Part shown: piece by piece, positions 1 through 5,556 of the stretch
How positions within the stretch are numbered: position 1 is the stretch's first letter
How the letters are laid out: each line of letters begins with the position of its first letter
DNA from: Ruminococcus flavefaciens
Lineage (GTDB): Bacteria; Bacillota; Clostridia; Oscillospirales; Ruminococcaceae
Reading direction: 5' to 3'
Assembly (NCBI GenBank): GCA_902792495.1
Contig: CADBAC010000173.1
Coordinates: 1 to 5,903, forward strand
DNA: 5,903 nucleotides
Translations under genes and position numbers: made by a program
Notes under the pieces: model-generated
Database searches by the model: none
What the model saw: only the letters and a program-made list of their open reading frames with translations
What the model was told of the DNA's origin: nothing

Positions 1-48
1 CATAATAATTGCTCTTGAAAAGTCTATTTGCTTGCCGGATATCGGATG

Positions 49-77
49 TTGATGCATTCCATTCGTGCAGAAATAAT
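49..77 (+). promoter_or_regulatory. Possible promoter for the left-end RNA element
   Basis: TTGATG (49-54) and AATAAT (72-77) are separated by exactly 17 nt. The -10 matches consensus at five of six positions and the -35 at four of six. Transcription would start near 84, just before the long inverted repeat. The match is moderate and there is no downstream gene to support it. Confidence 0.3.
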
Positions 78-83
78 TCCCGG

Positions 84-258
84 TTTCCGATAGTAAGTAC
101 TTGTCTTCACAGGATATATTGGCGGCTTTTAGGCAGCTTTTGCCTTCCACTGAACAAAATCCTGCCCGAAGATCCTCTCATCATACTTGTGAAGACAAGT
201 CCTAAGAGCAGAAAAGATCCACCTGAACTCTCATTTGGTTCAGGTGGATCTTTCGTTT
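84..258 (+). ncRNA. Candidate small structured RNA (or small inverted-repeat element)
   Basis: No recognised family. The sequence shows a perfect 13-bp inverted repeat, ACTTGTCTTCACA at 99-111 and its complement at 188-200. Inside it are a second possible helix, GGAT (112-115) with ATCC (172-175), and a third, GGCAG (132-136) with CTGCC (162-166). These nest into one long interrupted hairpin with an unpaired stretch of about 12 nt on the 3' side. A weak promoter (TTGATG, 17 nt, AATAAT) lies just upstream and a 16-bp terminator hairpin just downstream, giving a possible plus-strand transcript of about 175 nt. No convincing reading frame occupies the stretch; the 84-codon open frame over it lacks a ribosome binding site and resembles nothing known. 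The same symmetry could instead be a MITE-like element with 13-bp terminal repeats, but no target-site duplication is visible. Strand and function are inferred. Confidence 0.3.
213..253. terminator. Bidirectional terminator after the AGCS symporter gene
   Basis: A perfect 16-bp stem (213-228 with 238-253) surrounds a 9-nt loop. It lies 19 nt past the stop codon of the minus-strand symporter gene, and on that strand the stem ends in a run of four T. On the plus strand the stem is followed by CGTTTTG, so it could also end a plus-strand transcript from the structured element to its left. Confidence 0.85.
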
Positions 259-272
259 TGTAAATGTCAGAT

Positions 273-1697
273 TTATTCTTTTACTTTGCCTTCTTTAAGG
301 CGGGTAAGGTAGTCTTTGGTTTCCGAGGCGACTACTCCCGAAAGCATTATTATAGCGATAACGTTAGGGAGTGCCATGAGGCCGTTGAAGATATCGGCCA
401 TATTCCACACAGCTTCGACTGTGAGGTAAGGGCCTACGAAAACAGCAGCAATGTATATCCACTTGTAGGCTTTTGTTATCCTTGCGTTAGCGCCTGTAAG
501 ATAGGAAAGGCAGCGCTCGGAGTAGTAATTCCAGCCGAGGATGGTGGTGAATGCGAATACCGACAGACACGCCATAAGGATGAATGAGGATATTTTCTCA
601 CTGAAAGGCAGACCGTAGTCGAAAGCGTCCATAGTTATCATAACGCCCTGAAGTTCGGGTTTGTTGTGGCTGCCTGAGATAATGATAGCCAGACCTGTCA
701 TGGTGCAGACTACGATAGTGTCGATGAAAGTGCCTGTCATGGTAACAAGTCCCTGACGTACAGGCTCGTTTGTTTTTGCGGCAGCAGCTGCGATAGGTGC
801 TGAACCAAGGCCTGCTTCGTTTGAGAAGATACCTCTTGCCACACCCTTTTTCATTGATGTCATCATAAGGGCAGTACCTGCAAGTCCGCCTGCGATAGGC
901 CTTGCACCGAAAGCTTCCTTGACTATGAGTGCTACAGCTGACGGTATCTCTGTTACGTGGAGGAATATTATCAGCAGACAGCATCCCACATATGCAAGTA
1001 TCATTGCAGGGACAACTATCTCTGAAACCGTAGCGATACGCTTGATACCGCCGATAACGATGAGGGCAGTGAGCAGAGTGATAAGTGCACCTGCCAGTAT
1101 AGTTGTGATAGTATAGTCCATGCCGAGCACGGATATGGTGTGCTTTGACTCAGGGTCGAAGAAATTGTTTGCGGCGGAGGTTATGCCGTTTATCTGTGTG
1201 ATAGTGCCGATGCCCATAAGTCCTGCGAGAAGTCCGAAAATAGCGAAAAGCTTAGCCAGCCATTTCCATTTCTTGCCGAGACCGTTTTCTATGTAGTAGA
1301 AAGGACCGCCGAGAATACTGCCGTTTTCGTCCTTGATACGGTACTTGACGGCGAGGAGTCCTTCAGCGTACTTTGTAGCCATGCCGAAGAATGCTGCGAC
1401 TTCCATCCAGAAAAGTGCTCCCGGACCGCCTGTAGCAACAGCAGTAGCAACTCCGACGATATTTCCCGTGCCGACAGTTGCCGAGAGAGCGGTACACAGC
1501 GCCGCAAAGCTTGAAACTTCACCGTTTACCGATTCCTCGTTGCTGACCATGTACTTCAGCGCCTTGCCCAGCTTTCTTACCTGTAGGAATCCCAGCCTGA
1601 CCGTGAGGAGGATACCGCAGGCCATAATCAGTATTATCAGCGGAAGTCCCCACACGTACTCGTCTATTATTTTTATAAGATCATTGAATCTGTCCAT
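273..1697 (-). CDS. Sodium:alanine/glycine symporter, AGCS family
   Basis: This 474-residue integral membrane protein should import a small neutral amino acid (alanine or glycine in known members such as AlsT and DagA) together with Na+. It has the normal full length and multiple hydrophobic segments throughout. Family landmarks are ALSATVGTGNIVGVA (70-84), the signature region GGPGALFWMEVAAFFG (90-105; the usual W after FWM is E here), KKGVARGIFSNEAGLGSAP (283-301), GTFIDTIVVCTMTGLAI (322-338) and WNMADIFNGLMALPN (431-445). The ATG is preceded by AGGAG (1706-1710) at 8 nt spacing and by its own promoter, so the gene looks monocistronic. It ends in a strong hairpin terminator. The leader is only about 25 nt, which leaves no room for a glycine riboswitch or T-box. 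The family is certain; alanine versus glycine preference cannot be read from the sequence. Confidence 0.96.
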   Translation of the reverse strand: MDRFNDLIKIIDEYVWGLPLIILIMACGILLTVRLGFLQVRKLGKALKYMVSNEESVNGEVSSFAALCTALSATVGTGNIVGVATAVATGGPGALFWMEVAAFFGMATKYAEGLLAVKYRIKDENGSILGGPFYYIENGLGKKWKWLAKLFAIFGLLAGLMGIGTITQINGITSAANNFFDPESKHTISVLGMDYTITTILAGALITLLTALIVIGGIKRIATVSEIVVPAMILAYVGCCLLIIFLHVTEIPSAVALIVKEAFGARPIAGGLAGTALMMTSMKKGVARGIFSNEAGLGSAPIAAAAAKTNEPVRQGLVTMTGTFIDTIVVCTMTGLAIIISGSHNKPELQGVMITMDAFDYGLPFSEKISSFILMACLSVFAFTTILGWNYYSERCLSYLTGANARITKAYKWIYIAAVFVGPYLTVEAVWNMADIFNGLMALPNVIAIIMLSGVVASETKDYLTRLKEGKVKE

Positions 1698-1729
1698 TAA
1701 AACAACTCCTGTAAAAAAAGGTCGTTAAA

Positions 1730-1758
1730 ATTATAACATACCTACTGGTAAAAGTCAA
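1730..1758 (-). promoter_or_regulatory. Promoter of the AGCS symporter gene
   Basis: Read on the minus strand, TTGACT (1753-1758), a 17-nt spacer and TATAAT (1730-1735) form a near-perfect sigma-A promoter. The -10 is preceded by TGT, an extended -10. The predicted start, near 1723, gives a leader of about 25 nt. Confidence 0.85.
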
Positions 1759-1848
1759 GAAAAACAGTGCTTTCATTCGATCAGGCAATTGGATAATTAC
1801 GGCATATGACCGTGGATATTTTTATAGAAGTCATAATTATGAAAAAGG

Positions 1849-1874
1849 GGAGCAGACTCTTAAATGTCTGCTCC
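1849..1874 (-). terminator. Terminator of the CDF transporter gene
   Basis: A perfect 9-bp stem (GGAGCAGAC at 1849-1857 with its complement at 1866-1874) has an 8-nt loop. On the minus strand it is followed by CC and five T, the expected direction for a terminator about 35 nt beyond the CDF stop codon. Confidence 0.85.
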
Positions 1875-1909
1875 TTTGATAAATACCTGTAAAAGCACCG
1901 CATTCTGCT

Positions 1910-3016
1910 TCAGTCGCTTACGTCAAGGTCAAGTCTTACTTCGACTTTATAATCGGGATATTTTTCCTGTATCTCACGGGCTATCTCTGCATGGAGCGCC
2001 TTGCTGTCAGGAGCGGCAAAGTCGATGATAACATCAAAGATGATATTACGTGATTCCTCATCAAAGAAGAAGCCGTGTATCTGCAAAACGAATTCGTGAG
2101 ACATGACGGTTCTTCGGATATCGTTGTAGATCTCTGTAGCCTTGCCGCCGTTGGTATTAACGGAGTATATGCTGATTCCTGTCAGGATTATATTATGCTC
2201 GGCAAGCACTTTATCGGTAATGCTTCTTTCAAGCTTATCGAGCCTGCTGACTGTCATGGTGTCGGGGACTTCGATATGCACGGAGCCGATAAGCAGATCG
2301 GGGCCGTAGCTGTGAAGTATAAGGTCGTATGCGCCCTGCACCTCGGGAAGTGAGCAGATAGTCTTCTTGACTTCCTTTGAGATATCGCTGTCCACACGCT
2401 GACCGATTATGTCGGATATGCTGTCTGTGAGCATTTCGATACCCGATTTGATGATGACTATTGATATCACCGCACCGAGCCATGCTTCAAGGCTGAGACC
2501 TGTGATTATGAAGATAACGGCCGCAATAAGTGTGGAGAAAGAGATAACGGAATCCATAAGAGCGTCTGTGCCGGAAGCGATAAGCGAGGAAGAATTCACT
2601 TTCTGTCCTGTCTTTTTGACGTAGAGGCCGAGGACTATTTTCACTATTACCGCTGTGGCAACTATGACCAGTGCGGCCGCTGTATATTCGGGAGTCTTGG
2701 GGTGCGTTATCTTCTTCACCGATTCGATGAGCGATGTGATACCTGCATACAGCACGATCACCGCTATTGAAAGGGCACTGATATATTCTATCCTGCCGTG
2801 TCCGAAAGGATGCTTCTTGTCGGGCTTTTTCCCTGCAAGTTTGGTTCCGATAATGGTTATGACCGACGAAAGAACGTCGCTTAAATTGTTTACGGCATCA
2901 AGGACGATGGCGATAGACGATGTGAGAAGTCCGACTGCCGCTTTGAAGCCTGCCAGCAGGAGATTAGCGGCTATTCCGATAATACTCGTTCTGATGATGA
3001 CTTTGTTTCTGTCCAT
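1910..3016 (-). CDS. Cation diffusion facilitator (CDF) transporter, probable Mn2+ exporter, with extended C-terminus
   Basis: CDF proteins are dimeric membrane antiporters that expel divalent metals in exchange for protons. This one has about six hydrophobic segments over residues 8-200, the HPFGHGRIEY motif (69-78) after TM2, and a cytoplasmic domain. The transport site reads N43/D47 in TM2 and D151/D155 in TM5. An ND-DD or DD-DD site is typical of Mn2+-type members such as pneumococcal MntE, whereas zinc types have HD-HD; manganese is therefore the inferred substrate. At 368 residues it is longer than the usual 300 or so. After the normal C-terminal domain (about 205-286), residues 290-368 look like a second domain of the same beta-alpha-beta-beta pattern. 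The ATG at 3016 is chosen because GAGGTG (3024-3029) lies 7 nt upstream; a GTG at 3031 would place the start on top of that site. It is transcribed alone, divergently from the DUF3810 gene. Confidence 0.95.
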   Translation of the reverse strand: MDRNKVIIRTSIIGIAANLLLAGFKAAVGLLTSSIAIVLDAVNNLSDVLSSVITIIGTKLAGKKPDKKHPFGHGRIEYISALSIAVIVLYAGITSLIESVKKITHPKTPEYTAAALVIVATAVIVKIVLGLYVKKTGQKVNSSSLIASGTDALMDSVISFSTLIAAVIFIITGLSLEAWLGAVISIVIIKSGIEMLTDSISDIIGQRVDSDISKEVKKTICSLPEVQGAYDLILHSYGPDLLIGSVHIEVPDTMTVSRLDKLERSITDKVLAEHNIILTGISIYSVNTNGGKATEIYNDIRRTVMSHEFVLQIHGFFFDEESRNIIFDVIIDFAAPDSKALHAEIAREIQEKYPDYKVEVRLDLDVSD

Positions 3017-3023
3017 GTAATTA

Positions 3024-3029
3024 CACCTC
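3024..3029 (-). promoter_or_regulatory. Ribosome binding site that decides the CDF start
   Basis: GAGGTG on the minus strand lies 7 nt before the ATG at 3016. The upstream in-frame GTG (3029-3031) overlaps it and has no ribosome binding site of its own, so the shorter, 368-residue product is preferred. Confidence 0.8.
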
Positions 3030-3047
3030 ACAATATAAATTATTACT

Positions 3048-3076
3048 ATTATATCACATTCATAATGAAAAGTAAA
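3048..3076 (-). promoter_or_regulatory. Promoter of the CDF transporter gene
   Basis: On the minus strand, TTTACT (3071-3076), a 17-nt spacer and TATAAT (3048-3053) form a promoter with extended -10 TGTGATATAAT. The -35 matches consensus at four of six positions. The leader would be about 25 nt, too short for a yybP-ykoY manganese riboswitch. The spacer contains the perfect palindrome TTCATAATGAA (3059-3069), a possible protein-binding site. Confidence 0.75.
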
Positions 3077-3113
3077 CTTATGAAGAAAAGTTGAAATTTC
3101 CGAAAATTAACTG

Positions 3114-3142
3114 TTGATTTATAAACATTTTTGTGATATAAT
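3114..3142 (+). promoter_or_regulatory. Promoter of the DUF3810 gene
   Basis: TTGATT (3114-3119), a 17-nt spacer and TATAAT (3137-3142) form a strong sigma-A promoter with extended -10 TGTGATATAAT. This 11-base extended -10 is identical to that of the divergent CDF promoter. Transcription should begin near 3149, about 26 nt before the start codon. Confidence 0.85.
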
Positions 3143-3174
3143 CATAATATAATTCTTTTTGTGGAGATAAATAT

Positions 3175-4284
3175 ATGAAAAAACGTTACATAATTCCAAT
3201 AGTGATCTCAATACTCATGCTTGCAGTAAACATTGTTTCACGTTTCAGCAGGCAGTTTTCGGATTTTTACGTGCAGAAGCTATTCCCTCATATCTCAGGC
3301 ATTTTCTCTCATATCAGCGGACTTTTCCCTTTTTCAGTGGGCGAGGTCATGATAATCGCAGGCATACTCCTTGTGGTGATAGGTCTGCCGCTTTTCCTGA
3401 TAATGCTGCTTGTCAAAAAGGATAAGCGCCGCAAAACGGTCGGCATTTTCGCCTGCACGGTGCTCTGGGTGTTCACTTTTATATGGTCAACAGAAACTCT
3501 CAACTGCTTCGTGATGTATCAGTGTACACCGTTCTCCGAGCGATATTTCGGCAGCGGCTCCGAACGTTCCACCGAACAGCTTACTCAGCTTTATTCCATG
3601 CTTGTGGACGAAGCAAACGAGCTTGCAAAGCAGGTGCCGAGAGACGAGAACGACCGCTTCATTCTCACCTGCGATTATGATAAGGAAGCAAAGGAGACTA
3701 TGAAACGCACGGGTATGAAATATCCTCAGCTGAAAGGCTATTATCCCACAGCAAAGAAGATACAGTTCTCATATCTTATGAGCCAGTCAAATCTGCTTGG
3801 TATATATTTCCCCTTCTCTCTTGAATCCAACTACAACAAGGACATGGTCAGCACCAATTATCCTTCGACTATCTGCCATGAATACGCTCACCTCAAAGGC
3901 ATAATACAGGAGGACGAAGCAAACTTCATATCCTTTATCGCCAACGTGGAAAGTGAGAATATCGAGTTCCGCTATTCGGGCTATCTGAACGCTCTCGAAT
4001 ACGTACATAACGAGATCTACGAGCAGAAAATAACTTCTGCATATGGTATTACCGATAAGATCTCCGATAAGGTCATGAATGACTGGTTCAGGTTCATGCC
4101 CGATGATTACTGGGAAATAAACAAGAAGAAAGAGGTCATCCCTACCGAGACAGTCAGCACTGTCAGCGATGCCGCAATAGATACGAATATCCGACTGAAC
4201 GGCCGTGACGAGGGCATAAAAGCCTATTCCCACGTTGTCAATCTCCTTCTTGACTATTATTTCGCTCCCACAGAAAAATCATGA
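3175..4284 (+). CDS. DUF3810-family membrane protein with HExxH zinc-peptidase motif
   Basis: This 369-residue protein has three N-terminal membrane segments (about 6-22, 57-80 and 88-104) followed by a large soluble domain. The family hallmarks visible are FPFSVGE before TM2 (51-57) and CHEYAHLKG with EDEAN following (234-250). H235, E236 and H239 form an HExxH zinc-binding motif, with E246 or E248 in EDEAN as a likely third ligand, so a membrane-anchored metallopeptidase is a reasonable inference. I know of no established substrate for the family. A seven-residue repeat, HISGIFS/HISGLFP (39-52), sits in the loop between TM1 and TM2. The start is supported by GGAG (3163-3166) at 8 nt spacing. 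The gene is monocistronic, divergent from the CDF gene and convergent with the amidohydrolase operon. Family assignment is from memory of its motifs. Confidence 0.88.
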   Translation: MKKRYIIPIVISILMLAVNIVSRFSRQFSDFYVQKLFPHISGIFSHISGLFPFSVGEVMIIAGILLVVIGLPLFLIMLLVKKDKRRKTVGIFACTVLWVFTFIWSTETLNCFVMYQCTPFSERYFGSGSERSTEQLTQLYSMLVDEANELAKQVPRDENDRFILTCDYDKEAKETMKRTGMKYPQLKGYYPTAKKIQFSYLMSQSNLLGIYFPFSLESNYNKDMVSTNYPSTICHEYAHLKGIIQEDEANFISFIANVESENIEFRYSGYLNALEYVHNEIYEQKITSAYGITDKISDKVMNDWFRFMPDDYWEINKKKEVIPTETVSTVSDAAIDTNIRLNGRDEGIKAYSHVVNLLLDYYFAPTEKS

Positions 4285-4289
4285 AAAAT

Positions 4290-4319
4290 CGGGGAGATCC
4301 TTCTGAAAGGATCTCCCCG
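4290..4319. terminator. Shared bidirectional terminator between converging genes
   Basis: A perfect 13-bp stem (4290-4302 with 4307-4319) is closed by a CTGA tetraloop. On the plus strand it begins 5 nt after the DUF3810 stop codon and is followed by TTATTTTATT. On the minus strand it lies 69 nt past the amidohydrolase stop codon and is followed by ATTTTTC. It can end transcripts arriving from both sides. Confidence 0.92.
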
Positions 4320-4388
4320 TTATTTTATTGCTCTGCCAATTAAACTTTGCCAAAAGACGAAGTAAGAAAGGAAATTTATCATTGACGA

Positions 4389-5189
4389 TCAGGCGAGACC
4401 GAGAAGCTTTTCGGCATTTCTGAAGAATATCATTTCCTTTTCCTCGTCTGTAAGTGGGAGGCCGTTTATCAGTGCGATCTCGTTTGCAGGTTCGTCCCAG
4501 GGGCAGTCACTTCCGAAAAGCACCTTGTCCGCTCCCTGTTTCCTGATGATGCGCAGAAGCTGTTCGGGCTTGATGTATCTTGATATAACTCCCACATCCA
4601 GCCGGACGTTGTCGAATCTTCCTGCCAGATATTTTTCAACATCATCCCAGAGAGCAAGACCTCCCAGATGGGCGGCTGAAATTTTCAGCTTCGGGAAAAG
4701 CTGTGCAAGATGTGCGAACCTCTGCGGAGTGGCACGTATCTCATCTTCTGCAAAGGGATCCCATCCGCCGTGGAATACGGCGATAAGTCCCAGTTCAGCC
4801 ATTTTTTCGTAAACGGGGAACATCTTCTCATCGTCGGGGCAGAAGTGCTGATACTCGGAATGGAACTTGACACCGTAAAGACCCAGCGCCTTTATCCTCT
4901 CAACTTCCTGTACCGCATCCTCAGCATCGGGATGCACCGAACCACAGCAATAAAGCCCGTCACCCATTATATCAGCCGCCCAGTTGTTGATTGTAGTCTG
5001 CTGGGTCGGCTTTGTAGCTACAGGGAGTACGAGCGCTCTGTCAATGCCGTTTTCCTTCATTTTCTTCCTGAGACCGCTGACAGTGCCGTCGGTAGCAGGA
5101 GTTATGCCGCTTGTATGCTCCAGACCCGAAAGAGCCCTTTCAGCGATACTGTCGGCGAATGCGTGTGCGTGAAAATCAAAATACTGCAT
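4389..5189 (-). CDS. Metal-dependent amidohydrolase, Amidohydrolase_2 type
   Basis: A cytoplasmic TIM-barrel hydrolase of 266 residues, with no signal peptide. The metal-binding and catalytic positions of the family are all present: HAH near the N-terminus (H7, H9), H140 in VFHGGWDPF, H174 in SAAHLGG and D228 in LFGSDCPWDEP. The GVKFHSEYQHF stretch (106-116) is typical of COG2159-like members. The usual reaction is hydrolysis of an amide or ester, or decarboxylation, on a small substrate; the actual substrate cannot be told. TatD-type deoxyribonucleases are an alternative fold relative but fit the motifs less well. The ATG follows the ArsR stop codon by 2 nt, with GGAG inside the last ArsR codons, so translation is probably coupled. 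It is the last gene of the operon and ends at the shared terminator. Confidence 0.88.
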   Translation of the reverse strand: MQYFDFHAHAFADSIAERALSGLEHTSGITPATDGTVSGLRKKMKENGIDRALVLPVATKPTQQTTINNWAADIMGDGLYCCGSVHPDAEDAVQEVERIKALGLYGVKFHSEYQHFCPDDEKMFPVYEKMAELGLIAVFHGGWDPFAEDEIRATPQRFAHLAQLFPKLKISAAHLGGLALWDDVEKYLAGRFDNVRLDVGVISRYIKPEQLLRIIRKQGADKVLFGSDCPWDEPANEIALINGLPLTDEEKEMIFFRNAEKLLGLA

Positions 5190-5191
5190 AA

Positions 5192-5542
5192 TTACTCCAT
5201 TACGTGCTCCATTGCGTGATAGAAGATAGTTTTTACGTGATCATCGCAAAGGGAGTAGAATATAGTTTTGCCCTCACGTCGGGAGCTGACAAGTCTTGCT
5301 TCTTTCAGCACTCTGAGCTGATGAGAGATAGCTGACTGTGTCATGCCAAGCAGTCGGGCTATATCACATACACACATCTCACTCTGACACAGTACGAATA
5401 TTATCCTTATCCTTGTGGAGTCGCCGAATACTTTCAGCAGCTCGGCAGCTTCATAGAGTACGGCTTCATCGGGCATTACCTTAGAGACCTTTTCCACGAT
5501 ATTCTTATGCACTCCGTGAGTGCCGCAGATATGTTCTTCCAT
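5192..5542 (-). CDS. ArsR/SmtB-family metal-sensing repressor
   Basis: A 116-residue winged-helix dimeric repressor that should release DNA when it binds metal. The DNA-recognition helix is in MTQSAISHQLRVLKEARLV (67-85) and the wing in SSRREGKTIFYSL (86-98). Two sets of candidate metal ligands are visible. The C-terminal alpha5 site, D100, H102, H113 and E116, reproduces the SmtB spacing D-x-H-x10-H-x2-E exactly, as in zinc, cobalt or nickel sensors. CVC (57-59) matches the CadC ELCVCDL motif, and the N-terminus has H4, C6, H9 and H12 that could complete an alpha3N site for soft metals. The start has an excellent AGGAGGT (5549-5555) at 6 nt spacing, directly after the upstream stop codon. 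It is the middle gene of a three-gene minus-strand operon. Its operator is not in the window unless it also acts on the CDF promoter. Confidence 0.94.
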   Translation of the reverse strand: MEEHICGTHGVHKNIVEKVSKVMPDEAVLYEAAELLKVFGDSTRIRIIFVLCQSEMCVCDIARLLGMTQSAISHQLRVLKEARLVSSRREGKTIFYSLCDDHVKTIFYHAMEHVME

Positions 5543-5548
5543 TCGTTT

Positions 5549-5555
5549 ACCTCCT
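5549..5555 (-). promoter_or_regulatory. Strong ribosome binding site of the ArsR gene
   Basis: AGGAGGT on the minus strand is a near-perfect Shine-Dalgarno sequence 6 nt before the ArsR ATG. It begins 1 nt after the TAA stop codon of the upstream gene, so the two genes are likely co-transcribed and translationally coupled. Confidence 0.85.
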
Positions 5556-5556
5556 G

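Noticed and set aside
155..176. On the minus strand, GGATCTTCGGGCAGG resembles the first bases of an FMN riboswitch
   Set aside because: The rest of the FMN aptamer (the later conserved stems and the closing GGATGGGAGAAG-type segment) is absent, so the match is probably chance.
9..263. 84-codon open frame on the plus strand
   Set aside because: It has no ribosome binding site, no recognisable protein features, and runs through both the long inverted repeat and the terminator hairpin, so it is probably not translated.
598..1728. Several open frames overlapping the AGCS gene on both strands
   Set aside because: They are shadows of a strongly conserved transporter gene and show no independent start signals or protein features.
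1698..1729. Possible glycine riboswitch or T-box ahead of the AGCS gene
   Set aside because: The promoter is so close that the leader is about 25 nt, too short for either element, and no conserved motif is present.
1831..1842. Perfect 12-bp palindrome TCATAATTATGA
   Set aside because: It is AT-rich, lies just past the CDF terminator and more than 70 bp upstream of the AGCS -35 element, and has no partner copies; chance is the simplest reading.
3017..3031. Upstream GTG start extending the CDF protein by five residues
   Set aside because: The GTG overlaps the Shine-Dalgarno sequence that serves the ATG at 3016, and it has no ribosome binding site of its own.
3017..3047. Possible yybP-ykoY manganese riboswitch ahead of the CDF gene
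   Set aside because: The leader between the predicted start site and the start codon is about 25 nt, far shorter than that aptamer.
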